A stretch of DNA of 64,000 nt from Bradyrhizobium sp. CCBAU 53421 (GCF_015291625.1 NZ_CP030047.1:7750001-7814000); one strand, 5' to 3'; shown: positions 39,101 to 50,185, numbered from the stretch's first letter. Program-made: numbers and translations. The notes: generated by a model from the sequence alone, not told the origin.

Positions 39101-40025
39101 GTGCGATAGCGCGGCCGATATACGGCGCTTCAATCGTACGCCACCAAATAGTTAATGCCAGCACGGTGGCAGATCGTTTGCGGTAGCTTGGAGGTCCGAC
39201 TCTTTCGATGTAAATCGCATTCCAGAACAACACGCTATCACGCGCTTGCAGTGGATGAACGAGTTGGCGCCTAAAGCGCACACCGCTCCACACCTCGAGC
39301 CTTGGCCTGCCGCGACAATCACATGAAACAACGGTCTTGCGCACAAACGGCCATGATCCTTGTCCAGTTTCTGGCAGCAGTACAATGGCTGTCGGGTTCG
39401 AAACAGCAGCCGGTGCCTGCGGCCTTCAAATTTTTCAGCGTAGTCAGAAGCTTAATGCGCCTAGGCAGGATTGGCATGGCCGTTGCTACTAAGAACCCGC
39501 GACAGAGGTCCGGGTGCATTCAACAGCGCAACCGAGCAATACTCCACGTCGCTTAAAGCCTATGTTCATTTGCGAGAGACGCGAGAGAAAGGCGTACGCT
39601 ATGCGAAAAGATCTCATCCTGGTCGGGCTCGGTACCTCTGTCTTGGGCGATACATATTCGTCAGACACGATCGACAGTTGTCGAGCATTGGGCTTCCTGG
39701 CCGAGTTCGGGAAGCGCGCAAGACGATCTGGATACGTCGTTCCGGACCGACGCACACGAACCGACGTGCGTTTCGCGGGTATGCGATCTCTCCGGCCAAG
39801 GGATGATCTCATCCCGCCACTAATTTCAATCCGTTATTAAACCTGTTGGCGAACTCGAGCACGTTTTGAAAGCCGCAAGGACATCGTCATAAGCCCGAGC
39901 AAGACGCAGTATCCACCGACGCCGATCAGGGCATGAGCCGCAGCCAACCAGATCCTGATCGAGCAGAGCCGCTGCTTCTATCTGGCGTGACGCCAAGGGG
40001 CAACGACATCAAAGGGAGCTGCCCG
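39101..40025. other. Spacer without a supported gene
   Basis: About 920 bp. A 108-residue open frame (39514-39840, with MRKDLILVGLGTSVLGDTYS from 39601) has no family I recognise. The region must supply the promoter of the MaoC gene. Confidence 0.4.
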
Positions 40026-40886
40026 ATGCCGATCGACTATCCCGCGGTGCTTAATTTCAAGACCGAAGCCACCCCCTATTCGTGGAGCGATCGTGAGGTA
40101 ATGCTTTATGCGCTTGGTATTGGCATGGGCTCCGATCCTCTGAATGAAACGGAGCTGCAGTTTGTCAACGAAGCATTTGCAACACTCAAACCATTGAAGG
40201 TGGTTCCGACCTTTGCTTCAGTCTGCGTCTGGGGGGCGCGTCCCGGAGCAATCGATCTCAACCGCGTCATGGTCGTTGATGGCGAGCGCGACATCACCTT
40301 TCACAAGCCGATCCCTGTCATGGCCAGCGTTACCGCAGATGCTCGAGTTCGCGGCGTGTACGACAAGGGGAAGGAGAAAGGTGCGATCATTCAGAACGAA
40401 GTTGTCGTCAGGAATGGCGATGGCGACAAGATCGTCACGATCGTTTCTTCGACCTTTGCGAGGGGCGATGGCGGATTTGGCGGACCATCGGAGGGAATGC
40501 CTGAGCCGCACCAAGTACCCCGCCGGGCGCCGGACAGATCAATAGATATCCCGATCCGGTCCGACCAAGCACTGATCTATCGTCTGTCGGGTGATCGGAA
40601 TCCTTTGCACAGTGATCCGGAATTCGCGCGTCGGGCCGGATTTCCCAAGCCGATTCTCCATGGTATGTGTACCTACGGACTGACCTGCAGGGCCGTGTTG
40701 CAGACGTATGCCGACTATGATCCCTCTGCCTTCCGTCGTCATCGTGTCCGCTTTTCGGCGCCGGTGTTCCCGGGTGAGATCATCACGGTTGATCTCTGGA
40801 AGGACGGCAATTCGATTTCGTTCGAAGGTCATGTCCGAGAGCGCCAAGTCACCGTCGCCAAGAATGGCCAGACGGTGCTAGGCTGA
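40026..40886 (+). CDS. MaoC-family (R)-specific enoyl-CoA hydratase, double hot-dog type
   Basis: 286 residues from ATG 40026 (MPIDYPAVLNFKTEATPYSW), preceded by GGGAG. The upstream in-frame extension to 39933 lacks a ribosome site. The N-terminal hot-dog half (GDGDKIVTIVSSTFARGDGG region) leads to the C-terminal catalytic half with the hydratase-2 motif YRLSGDRNPLHSDPEFARRA followed by GFPKPILHGMCTYG (Asp and His dyad). It hydrates trans-2-enoyl-CoA to (R)-3-hydroxyacyl-CoA in fatty-acid or steroid side-chain breakdown. It is intact although surrounded by relics, with no pathway partner nearby. Confidence 0.9.
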   Translation: MPIDYPAVLNFKTEATPYSWSDREVMLYALGIGMGSDPLNETELQFVNEAFATLKPLKVVPTFASVCVWGARPGAIDLNRVMVVDGERDITFHKPIPVMASVTADARVRGVYDKGKEKGAIIQNEVVVRNGDGDKIVTIVSSTFARGDGGFGGPSEGMPEPHQVPRRAPDRSIDIPIRSDQALIYRLSGDRNPLHSDPEFARRAGFPKPILHGMCTYGLTCRAVLQTYADYDPSAFRRHRVRFSAPVFPGEIITVDLWKDGNSISFEGHVRERQVTVAKNGQTVLG

Positions 40887-41162
40887 GCCCTTCCGGATCG
40901 GCTCCGCCCGAACAGAAGCACGCGGCAAATGACCTATGGCCGCCATGCGGAGCTATTATGTTCCCAAGCAAGTACTGCCGTGAGCTCAATTGCAGAATGG
41001 CCTATCCATTGGTCACGCAGCCCGGCCTCCAGCTCAATGGTCGCACGCGTCTGAAGCTCGCCTGGAGGAGCTGCGGCTCTATCGGTGCGCGTTCCAGCCG
41101 ATCGTGATCACCGATTGAACGAACCCGCTACGCGGGAGTGGAGGCAAGCCTGCTGAACTGAG
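40887..41162. other. Spacer without a recognisable gene
   Basis: About 275 bp between the MaoC gene and the integrase-associated hairpin. No gene was recognised. Confidence 0.3.
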
Positions 41163-41220
41163 GTCTCCTGTCTGAGAGGATGCTGGTCTTCGCACCACCC
41201 CTCTCAAGACAGGGGACCCA
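41163..41220. repeat. Imperfect hairpin just upstream of a tyrosine recombinase
   Basis: GGTCTCCTGTCTGAGAGG (41163-41180) pairs with CCTCTCAAGACAGGGGACC (about 41202-41220) with one bulge and one mismatch, loop about 21 nt. It ends directly before the integrase start at 41222. It may be a recombination end or an attenuator-like structure of that element. Confidence 0.6.
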
Positions 41221-41221
41221 G

Positions 41222-41800
41222 ATGGCTACGATAAGCCCTCTTCGCCAGAGCATGATCGAGGACATGACGGTCCGCAATCTGTGGCCGTCGACTCAACAAT
41301 CCTATATCTATGCGATCGCAAAGTTTAGCTACGCGCCGGACCGGTTGAGTTTCGAGCAGGTCCGCGTCTACCAACTGCATCTCATCGGCCAAAAGCGTTC
41401 TATCAATCAGGTGGCCGCGCTGCGGTTCTTCTACGGCGTCACACTCGGGCAGACGAAGGTATTCGAGCGGATCATCGGTGGCCAGAAGCCCGACAAGGTC
41501 CGCTCCGAAGAGGTCGAGCGTCTCCTGGACGCGGTTACAGGGTTGCGCAACCGCGTCGTGCTGGCGACGGCTTATGCGGCTGGCTTACGGGGTTAGTGAA
41601 GTCGTTCGCGTGACGGTGAGCTCGATAGACAACAAGCGAATGTTGATCCACATCGAGAACGGCAAGGGGGGGCAGAGATCGTTACGCGATGCTTTCCCCC
41701 TCGGCTGCTGGATATTCCTCGTACGTACTGGATGCGAGCCCGACCGGAACTGTGGCTATTTCCAGGCCAAGCCCCAAGTGAACATGTTGCGTGGCGCGGT
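41222..41800 (+). pseudogene. Tyrosine recombinase/integrase, frameshifted and truncated
   Basis: From ATG 41222 the frame has the N-terminal SAM-like domain (MTVRNLWPSTQQSYIYAIAK, HLIGQKRSINQVAALRFFYG) and the start of the catalytic domain (RNRVVLATAYAAGLR), then breaks at about 41590. VSEVVRVTVSSID, MLIHIENGKGG and, in a further frame, ARPELWLFPGQAPSEH follow. The first catalytic Arg lies at the break; the HxxR and Tyr are lost at the junction with the IS66 element. Confidence 0.82.
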
Positions 41801-41866
41801 TGTCCCAGATCGCGATATCGGGACGCGAGCGCTGCAGGTCCTAGGGGTAATCCTAGGAGAAGCGCT

Positions 41867-42268
41867 ATGACGATTTCGCGGGCAGAGGTGATCACATCGG
41901 TCGAGCGGCGGCGGCGGTGGTCACGAGATGAGAAGGAACGGCTCGTTGCAGCATCGCTCGAGCCCGGAGCCACTGTTTCCGAGGTGGCTCGCATGGCCGG
42001 CCTTCATGTGAGCCAGCTGTTCAAGTGGCGCAAGGAGCTTTGCAAGCACGGTGAAACGAGTGCGGCGCCGTTGGTGCCGGTCGAGATTGGGCCGTCTGTG
42101 CCGCCGCGGGATGTGGCCGAAGCGCCATTGAAGACGGCGCCGGCGCGTCGACGGAGGAGCCAGGGCATCATCGAGATTGATCTCGGTAGCGGACACCGCA
42201 TCCGGGTCGATGGTGACGTTGATGGAGACACGCTGCGGCGAGTTCTCGATGCCCTGGTGCGCCGATGA
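41867..42268 (+). CDS. tnpA: IS66 family TnpA (OrfA) accessory protein
   Basis: 133 residues from ATG 41867 (MTISRAEVITSVERRRRWSR). The TnpA helix-turn-helix is visible: KERLVAASLEPGATVSEVAR, MAGLHVSQLFKWRKELCK. The tail (IEIDLGSGHRIRVDGDVDGD) is normal for IS66. It overlaps tnpB by 4 nt (ATGA). The gene itself is intact, but its partners are broken. Confidence 0.85.
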   Translation: MTISRAEVITSVERRRRWSRDEKERLVAASLEPGATVSEVARMAGLHVSQLFKWRKELCKHGETSAAPLVPVEIGPSVPPRDVAEAPLKTAPARRRRSQGIIEIDLGSGHRIRVDGDVDGDTLRRVLDALVRR

Positions 42269-42611
42269 TCCCGGTTCCGACAGGCGCGCGAGTGTGGCCC
42301 GCGACAGGCTGCACGGATAGCGCAGAGGCTTTCCGTCGTTGGCACTCCAGGTGCAGGAGATACTGCACAAAGACCCGCTCAACGGTCATCTGTTTGTCTT
42401 CCGTGGTCGCCGCAGCGATCTTGTGAAGATGATCTGGCACGATGGCCAGGGAGCATGCCTGTTTACCAAAAGACTCAAGAGAGGAAGGTTCATCTGGCCA
42501 TCGGTTGCCGGTGAATCGGTAACGATCTCGCCGGCGCAGTTGGGCTATCTGTTGTCCGGGATCGATTGGCGCAACCCACGAGAAACCCAGCGTCCAACGC
42601 GGGTCGGATAG
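42265..42611 (+). pseudogene. tnpB: IS66 family TnpB, frameshifted
   Basis: It starts MIPVPTGARVWPATGCTD, then an indel at about 42316 breaks the frame. The body continues in another frame as LALQVQEILHKDPLNGHLFV, FRGRRSDLVKMIWHDGQGAC and SGIDWRNPRETQRPTRVG to 42611. TnpB is needed for IS66 transposition with TnpA and TnpC. Confidence 0.85.
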
Positions 42612-42656
42612 CGTCTTATGGTTTGAATCTGCGACTTGATCTGATTCACTGGCTTC

Positions 42657-44295
42657 ATGATATCGAAGCCGGACGATCTTCCATCGGACCTTGCGAGTGC
42701 CCTGGCGGCGCTGCAGGCCGAGCGTGAGGCGCGGCTACACGCAGAGGCGGTGGCTGCCAGTGTGCGGGCGGAGCTGTCGGACAACGAGGCGCTGATCACG
42801 CATCTTGAGCTGCGGATCGAGAAGCTCAAACGCGAACTGTACGGGCCGCGCTCCGAGCGCACGGCACGGCTGCTGGAGCAGTTGGAGCTGGAGCTCGAGG
42901 AACTCGTTACCACGGCGAGCGAGGATGAGCTTGCCGCGCAGGCTGCAGCAGCAAAGACGCAGAACGTCCGTTCCTTCACGCGCAAGCGGCCGGTGCGCAA
43001 GCCATGGCCGGATGACATCGAACGCGAGCGAGTCGTCATTGAGGCTCCAACGGGAGCTGCGCCTGCTGCGGTGGATCGCGGCTGGCGAAGATCGGCGAGG
43101 ATGTGACCGAGACGCTGGAGGAGATTCCACGCCGCTTCAAGTTGATCGAGACGGTGCGCGAGAAGTTCACCTGCGCGATTGCGAGAAGATCAGCCAGCCA
43201 CCCGCGCCGTTCCATGCCACGCCGCGCGGCTTTATCGGCCCACAATTGCTGGGAACGATCCTGTTCGACAAGTTCGGCATGCATATCCCGCTCAACCGCC
43301 AGAGTGCGCTTTAAGGCCGAGGGGATCGACCTGCCGTTGTCGACGCTGGCCGACCAGGTCGGCCACGGGACCTTCGCCGTCATGCCGCTCTTCCACTTGA
43401 TCGAACGCCATGTACTCGCTGCCGATCGCCTTCATGGCGATGACACCACCATCCGGATCCTGGCGAGGGGCAAGTGCACGACCGGGCGGATCTGGACTTA
43501 TGTGCGGGATGACCGGCCCTTCGCCGGGCCTGCGCCGCCGGCGGCGGTCTATTACGCCTCGAGCGACCGACGAGGCGAACACCCGCAGAGGCATCTGGCC
43601 GCCTTCGCCGGCATCCTGCAAGCTGATTGCTACAGCGGCTTCGAGCCGTTGTTCGATCCGCAAAAGAAACGCCGGCGTTTTGCCTGGCCCATGCGCGGCG
43701 GGGCTTCTTCGAGCTGGCTGACATCGATAAAAATGCTCGGGAAGGTAAGAAGGGCAAACCGGTCTCTCCGATCGCGCTGGAGGCGGTCAGACGCCTCGAT
43801 GCGTTGTTCGAGATCGAGCGCGCCATCAACGGCTGGGGTGCCGACGAGCGGCGCGCCGTGCGCCAGGAAAAGAGCAAGCCGCTTCTCGCGGACATGCACG
43901 CCTGCTTGCTGCGTGAGCGCGAAACCCTCTCGCGCTCCTCCGAGGTCCTGAAGCCTATGAATTACATGCTCAGGCGCTGGGACGACTTCGCGCGCTTCCT
44001 CGACGATGGCAGGATCTGCTTGACCAACAATTGTGCTGAGCGCGCGTTGAGGGGCATCGCATTGGGAAGGCGCAACTGGACCTTCGCCGGAAGCCAGCGT
44101 GGCGCCGACCGTGCCGCCATTATGCTGACGATGATGACGACCTGTCGCCTCAACGAGGTCGATCCCAAGGCCTGGCTCGCCGACGTCCTCGCCCGCATCG
44201 CCGATCTTCCCGCATCGCGTCTGCACGAACTGCTGCCCTGGGAATGGAAGCTCCTGCGCCAAGCCGACAAACCCGCCGATCAGCAGGTCGCCTGA
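42657..44295 (+). pseudogene. tnpC: IS66 family transposase TnpC, multiple frameshifts
   Basis: The N-terminal coiled coil (LASALAALQAEREARLHAEA, EKLKRELYGPRSERTARLLE) is open to 43106. The frame then shifts several times: EEIPRRFKLIETVREKFTC with a damaged zinc-finger region, LLGTILFDKFGMHIPLNRQS, HGDDTTIRILARGKCTTG (first D), GILQADCYSGFEPLFDP (second D) and, after another shift, LTNNCAERALRGIALGRRNW (E). The C-terminus ends at 44295. All catalytic residues are recognisable, but at least three indels make the gene dead. Confidence 0.87.
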
Positions 44296-44358
44296 CCTTC
44301 ACGCAACACCGTCATAGAGCTCGCCGTGCCCGCGCGCATGCATCAATCAGGCGGTCCT

Positions 44359-45354
44359 CGTCGTATGCGTACAGAGTTTTTCCAGCACGTTTTCCCGCAC
44401 GAGCGCTCAGACCTGAGCCATTGGCGCAAGCGGCTCGGCGACAAGCTGGAGCGGTTGTTGGCGGAGAGCCTTCGCGTGGCGCACGAGGCCGGTGCGTTCC
44501 GCAGCCAAGACCTCAAGCGGGTCACGGTCGACACGATCGTGCAGCCGAAGGCCATCAGCTTCCCAACCGACGCCAAACTGCTGCATGCAGCGATCCGGGG
44601 GTTGAACCGCCTGGCGAGGAAGCACGGGGTCAGGCTGCGGCAATCCTATGCTCGCGTGGCCAAAAGCGCGGCGATGATGGCGGGCCGTTACGCCCATGCC
44701 AAACAGTTCAACCGGCATCAGCGACAGCTGCGTATCCTGCGCAGCCGGCTCGGGCGGATCATCCGCGACATTCGCCGCAAGATCGAAGGCCAGACGACGC
44801 TGGAGGAGGCGTCGCCCTCCCGCTTGGCCGGGCCTCGCAGATCCGATCTGCAGCAGCAGCGCCAGCGCGGTTCAAGCTTTATTCTTTCCATGCTCCGGAG
44901 GCGGAGTGCATCGGCAAGGGCAAGGCCGCCGCACCTTACGAGTTCGGGGTGAAGGCCTCCATCGTTACCAACAATCGCCGCGCCCCCGGCGGACTGTTCG
45001 TGCTGCATGCCAAGTTGCTGCCCGATAACCCGACAAGGGCTACCGCGGCCACGACGCGCAAAATCCCCACCGCGTCTTCATCTCCGGCCAAAAGCGCGGC
45101 GTCTTTGGCGCCATCAAGCGCGAGCTGCGCCGCCGCTCCGCCATTGAGCCCATCATCGGACACCTCAAAGCCGAGGGACACCTTGGCCGGTGCTACCTCA
45201 AAGGCCGCGCCGGCGATGCCGCCAACGTCGTCCTCTCAGCCGTCGGCCACAACTCTCGCCGCATCCTCGCCTGGTTCAGAGAACTTTTGCGCCTGTTGCT
45301 GGTCTCGCTCTGGCGCGCTCTCAACTGTCCAACTCAGCTCAATCCGGCTTCTTA
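44359..45354 (+). pseudogene. IS5-family transposase, truncated, frameshifted, internal deletion
   Basis: It begins mid-protein (TEFFQHVFPHERSDLSHWRK), without the ~85 N-terminal residues. DLKRVTVDTIVQPKAISFPT (first Asp) and LRRQSYARVAKSA-like blocks follow to about 44800, then another frame with APEAECIGKGKAAAPYEFGV and LFVLHAKLLPDNP. About 27 residues containing the second Asp region are deleted before KGYRGHDAQNPHRVFISGQK, and AIEPIIGHLKAEGHLGRCYL (E) leads to the end NPAS at 45354. Confidence 0.85.
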
Positions 45355-46008
45355 ACGATCGACTGATTAGCGCGTTTGATGCGGTACGATCTACTCGTCT
45401 ACCACTACAGCAACAATAGTGGATCGATACCTACCTGGTGTGTTGAGGACTACGAGAGAGGCACTCTCCTAGCCGCCAGATAACGGCGCGGCGAGGATCG
45501 CGGCGCGGTGGCGGACCTAAACCGTTGCCATTAGTTGACCGCGCAGCACGCCGAAGGTGTGCGACAAGCGTGCGCAAGCGTTGCCGCGCGTACAAACACG
45601 ATCGCCGCCAGCTGAAGCGAGGTGAACCCATCCCATTGCGAAGGGCACTTTTTGAAACGCGCTCGTCGATGATCCAAGCTCTGTTGTTGCGGGCCCTACA
45701 TTCAAGAGGTTCTTCAGGGCGCTTTTGGGAAGCACCTCGCGCCGCCGCCAAGCTCGACCGCTCCATCTTTTCATTCCCTAGCACAGTAGCCTCGCAACAG
45801 TCGGCTCGCACTGTTTCGCGTTCTCTCACACGAGAATGGCGGATGCTCGCGCCTTCTCGGCAATCTAAGCAACCAGATCGCCCGCGCCGACCGCGCAATT
45901 CTGGCGGGATTGCAACAAACCTGAAACGTTCGGTCCTGACTAACACCAGATGACCCCACTTGGCGTTGAACTGCCAGGGTCTTCACGAAATCCGACCTAC
46001 CGCCTCTG
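45355..46008. other. Spacer without a supported gene
   Basis: About 650 bp. Open frames on both strands (45525-45953 plus, 45431-45946 minus) overlap each other and lack family signatures; one may be remote transposon debris. No call. Confidence 0.4.
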
Positions 46009-46908
46009 CTAGGCAGCCTCAGCGGCCCGTGATTTCAGCCTTCTTAGGTGCGGTAAGCCCACGTCAATCGTAAGCCCGTCCATGGCCCAATGAGGACTGC
46101 CGATTTCATTGATGGGATACCGCTCGGTCGCGCGATTGTCCCAGATTGCAACGTCGCCTGATTTCCAGTTCCAGCGCAGAGTGTTCTCCGGCGCGGTGAG
46201 GTAAGATTGCAGCAGTTCGAACAATCTTTGGCTGGAATAGCGCTGCAGGCCGACAAAGTTCTGCACGGAACGACCAAGCGTGAGCATGCGTTCGCCGGTC
46301 TCGGGATGAACACGAACGATCGGATATGTCGTTTCGTAGATCGTTCCGGTGAATACGTCGTCCAGTGTCCTATTGTCGGTTTGCGTGCCGACTTCCGCCA
46401 TAGTGTAGTCGAATGCGGCGCAACGCACAGCCCAGAGACTATCGGCAAGCATCCGCAGGGACTCGGGAAGGTCAAGATAAGCCGCCGCAGTGCTCGACCA
46501 GGCGATGTTACCGCCAAAAGGCGGGATCGCTGCACCTCGCAGCACTGAGATTTTCGGGTGGCCGGCATTGACGACATCGTCATCATTCATCTGGTCGAGG
46601 TGGCGGCAGGCGCGATCAGCGAGCGTTTCCCGGATCGTCAAGCCTCTCCTTGTGTCCACCATTTTGGGATGAGGTATCAGCGAGCCAAGCCGGAGAGCAA
46701 AACGCTGTTGCTCGGCATCATCGAGATGCCCCTGATTACGGAAGAAGATGACCTTATGCTCGAGCAAAAGCTGCTTAATGGCGGCGATGACCTCGTCCGA
46801 CAAACCGTCCGATAGCGCAATGTTCTTGATTTCGGCGCCTAGCCGGTCCCCATGCCTGACGATGTCTGCTCGCGGAATGACGTTATCATCAATCATTGTG
46901 CTACTCAT
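46009..46908 (-). CDS. TauD/TfdA-family Fe(II)/2-oxoglutarate dioxygenase, altered metal-site region
   Basis: 299 residues from ATG 46908 (MSSTMIDDNVIPRADIVRHG). Family blocks: LSDEVIAAIKQLLLEHKVIF FRNQGHLDDA (spaced here), PKISVLRGAAIPPFGGNIAW, SSTAAAYLDLPESLRMLADS, the distal His in VRVHPETGERMLTLGR, and the 2-oxoglutarate Arg in IWDNRATERYPINEIG. The proximal metal motif, normally HTDVTF, is replaced by HLDQMNDDDVVN with extra residues, and the usual Asp-Thr after PFGG is Asn-Ile. HxD may still be met by H-L-D. The enzyme may therefore be impaired. Substrates in the family include taurine, sulfonates and aryloxyacetates. Confidence 0.78.
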   Translation of the reverse strand: MSSTMIDDNVIPRADIVRHGDRLGAEIKNIALSDGLSDEVIAAIKQLLLEHKVIFFRNQGHLDDAEQQRFALRLGSLIPHPKMVDTRRGLTIRETLADRACRHLDQMNDDDVVNAGHPKISVLRGAAIPPFGGNIAWSSTAAAYLDLPESLRMLADSLWAVRCAAFDYTMAEVGTQTDNRTLDDVFTGTIYETTYPIVRVHPETGERMLTLGRSVQNFVGLQRYSSQRLFELLQSYLTAPENTLRWNWKSGDVAIWDNRATERYPINEIGSPHWAMDGLTIDVGLPHLRRLKSRAAEAA

Positions 46909-49085
46909 GACGGCGCCTCTCTCTGTGGATGTCGTAAATAAAGCCCCCGATTGGTGATGATGCCGGACGAGCAACGTGACGAGCCATCTGATGGCTGGCG
47001 TCCGAATTGCCTGATCCACGCCGCCCAACGAGCCAAGCAGGATTTCGGATATGCACCACCATCATCTTATGGTCTGACTCCCTGTGCGTGCGGAAGCATC
47101 CAGTGCGGTTTCGATCGAAAAACATTTACGTATAAACGCCATCGGATCGATTTTCCGATTGATCATTGACCTAGCATGACACCGCAGATCATAGAGCCAA
47201 TCCATGTCCAGTCCATGAAACGAAACCAGCTTTCTTTTCCGATCTTGAGCAACGCTTGCTCGCCGCCAAACGTGGCCATGGAAGATCTTTGATGATGGTG
47301 TGATACGCCCACTCAAGCGATCCTCACGCCGCCACACGACGAACGAACCGCAACTAGTTGGCTCAGCCCTCGCCAAGCAGCAAAACAGTGCGCTCGCGAC
47401 TTAAAATTGTCTATCTTTATAGAACAACCTAGGCGCGTCTACAAGCATTTGTTCGCCGCTTTGAATTGTTCAAAACACGCGCTTTTCACCAGGTTGTCAG
47501 GTCAAGCTCTCTGCCCAAGGTGCGCGACGCGAAACTCGAACGGTGCAACCGCCATTACGGTTTAACAACGGGCTCAATCCCACCATTTGCAATCTCCGTT
47601 GCTCGACCGAGACTTGGGCGGACCGGCCGTGACTTACGCCTTAGCTCCATCCGAACAGAGCCGCGGATTACCGCTGGGGCTAGAATGATAAGGCTACACA
47701 GGAACACTGGGTGCCATAACAAAGGATTGGAGCCTCAAACCGGATTCGCCGCGGTATTCGCTTCGGAACACGGCTAAGCCGGGACGGACCTGGTCCTCCA
47801 CCTGACGAGACTCGGCATCGTCCAATTCGTGCAACTGAGACTAGTCACGTGATCTCGAGCGCACAAATGCACCTGCCGCTATGACGCCGCCGGGCGCGCC
47901 ATGCGGAGCGAATGTGCGGCCCGGAGCTCTCCGACTATATGAGTGGGACCAAAACAATGCAGCGCTAGGTCAGTATCTCAGGATTGAAAACCGCGAATTG
48001 GCTGCGCTGTTTTTGTCCTCCCCGCCCCTATTGGCAGGTTCGGACGCTCAAGAAAGCCAGATAGGATCACAAGCTAGAACCCGCTATTCTTGATCGACCT
48101 ATCGCCTTCTCTCGATCCACAACTGCAGCGCGCGTGAGCATGTCACACATGTGAAATAAATGCATGTGTTCCGAGAAGATGAGGAAAGAATGCACCCGCA
48201 GCGCAACAACGCGGCCCACACGGCGGAGCTATGGCGCAAGATGCGTAACGTACAATAGAGACCTCTAACAGACGAGGGTCGTCACAAAGCGGAACGCAGG
48301 CTCTCAAGTACTACTTAATGTGCGCACGAAGGCGCTTATAAGCACCGCGCAGTGCTTCCCGACCGTCTTGGTCGCACAGACCCTGATCTCGTAACCGCGC
48401 CAGGCGACGAGCCCTTGCCATGGGGAGCATAATGAAACCACCTCGCTAAGCGGAATAGCAAGCGTCGAAACACAATTTCGTTCGAGAGCGTTCGTAACAT
48501 CTCTCACAAAATTGAGTGGCACCCATTCGTGGATGGCTGCGACGAAGGTGGATCATTTTTCGCCAGAGTCCAGAAATCCGCGTGATTTGGTTTCGAGCCA
48601 CCACAGCGCTGGCGCAGTTGGTCCCAAGATTGCAATTTCGGTCGATGTGACAGTTTGCGACCGCATTGATATCGATCCGATCCTTTGAGACAACATCGTC
48701 AGGACAGATCTCGTCGCTTTTTGAGCCTCCTAGCGTGCATCCGTGCGATCTAAATCGGCCAAAATAGTCATGCTCGCACTCGAGCTGGTCGTTTATCTGG
48801 TCGCAAGTCGTCCACGCTCTTCGCGGGCTTGCCTGGTCAATTGCCGATGTACGCGGTGCCGTTTCAGGAGCTGGCATGTTGCAGCGTTATGACTGCCCTT
48901 ACGGCGATGCCACGCCATTTCGCCGCAAGCTCAGCTGTTTCGGATTCGCGTCCATAACGGCGCGCTCGCTGAATGCTTCCAGTTTCCAGGCACGTTGCCG
49001 ATGGATCCGGATCGACGTACTTAATCCTGTTTGGGGGAGCCGGGCAGGTTCAGCGGCGCCCCCACTTTCGGCTGAATACCTGGGT
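46909..49085. other. Long gene-poor stretch
   Basis: About 2.2 kb in which I recognise no gene. It contains AT-rich patches near 47400-47430 and short overlapping open frames on both strands (for example 48446-48877 minus, 47881-48093 plus) with no family signature or convincing ribosome site. It may be very old debris, or hold small RNAs or regulatory DNA that I cannot see. Confidence 0.45.
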
Positions 49086-49178
49086 GCGGATTCCGACGAA
49101 GTCGCCCAGGCGTGCCGATATGAAGTCGCCCGCCGATTCCGAGACGATGTCGCCCACCTCTCCGATTTGATCTCGCCC
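49086..49178 (-). repeat. Left terminal repeat array of the IS21 element (4 units)
   Basis: Read on the minus strand, units start with GGGCGAGATC, GGGCGACATC, GGGCGACTTC and GGGCGACTTC at about 49178, 49155, 49131 and 49107, spaced 23-24 bp, mostly followed by TCGGAA-like sequence. These match the units at the other end in inverted orientation. Confidence 0.82.
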
Positions 49179-49379
49179 GGTGGAGAGGCGTTCTGGCCGG
49201 TTGGTTCTCTGGCATCGGTCAAGCCGGATGGTCAATCTGGAATCGCAACTTGAACCTGTTTTCTTCGTCTGCGTTTGCTGTGGGCATGTGGGCAAGGCGT
49301 TTGCCTTGTCCAAGCGCAGCGGCATGTCCACAGCGCCACGGGCTCAGGTCTTTCGGGCGGATGACGGTGTTCGGCGCAG

Positions 49380-50120
49380 GATGGCAATGCCGTAATGCGC
49401 TGCCATCTCCGCATAGGTGCGGTTGATCTGCGGGTCGTAGAGACACGCCTTGATGACCGCGACCTTGGTGTTGTTCGGCACCTTCAGCGCCGGGATGCCG
49501 CCGATCGCCGCGAAGGCGCCAACATGGGCGCTGATCCAGTCGGCGAGCCCCTGCGTCCACGTCGCCTGAGTGTAGGTGAAGCTCGATGCGCCGAGCACGG
49601 CGACGAAGATCTGCGCCTTCCTGCGCTCCCCGGTCAGACGGTCGACCACCACTGGTACGCCATCGCCGGCATAATCGACGAACAGCTTGTCGCCGGCCGC
49701 GTGCGCCTGGCGCATCGTCACCGACAGACGCCCCTCCCAGGCGCGGTAGAGCTCACAGAAGCGCGAGTACCGGTATCCGCCGGGCTCGGCGGCGATATAC
49801 TCCTCCCACAGGATCGACAGCGTCACGTGCTTGCGTTTGAGCTCGCGGTGCACGGCCGCCCAGTCGGGCTCCGTGACGCGGCGGTGACCCTGACGGTTGC
49901 CATTGCCGGTCTTCGCGAACAGGCGGAGTTCCAGAACCGTGTCGGTGACGTCGTCCGGCAACGGCCAGCTCAGACCCGCGGCCTCGAACCGCCGGATCGC
50001 CAGCCGCACCGTCGAGGGCGCCGCGCCCACCCGTCGCGCAATTTCGCGGCTCGGCAGCCCGGCCGCCTTCATCCTGATCACATCGCGCACACGGCGCATC
50101 GCAAGCCTCTCCGTCGGCAT
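49380..50120 (-). pseudogene. IS21-family transposase IstA, N-terminal part
   Basis: From ATG 50120: RDVIRMKAAGLPSREIARRV (helix-turn-helix), PSTVRLAIRRFEAAGLSW, YSRFCELYRAWEGRLSVTMR, GDKLFVDYAGDGVPVVVDRL (first DDE Asp), ALKVPNNTKVAVIKACLYDP (second Asp region) and YAEMAAHYGIAILRRTP, where it leaves homology just before the usual RPRKPRDKAKVE with the catalytic Glu. The open frame ends at 49344. The loss of the Glu and of IstB makes it non-autonomous. Confidence 0.87.
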
Positions 50121-50185
50121 CTAGGGTCCCCCTTCGCAAAGCTGAAAGGGTAGACCTATGGGAGCCAGAAGAGGCCTCGTCACCC

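Noticed and set aside
45431-45953. Overlapping open frames on both strands as a small gene
   Set aside because: Neither has a recognisable domain and each is the shadow of the other; possibly transposon debris.
48446-48877. A 143-codon minus-strand frame as a cysteine-rich secreted protein
   Set aside because: There is no signal peptide, ribosome site or family motif; the composition looks like chance translation.
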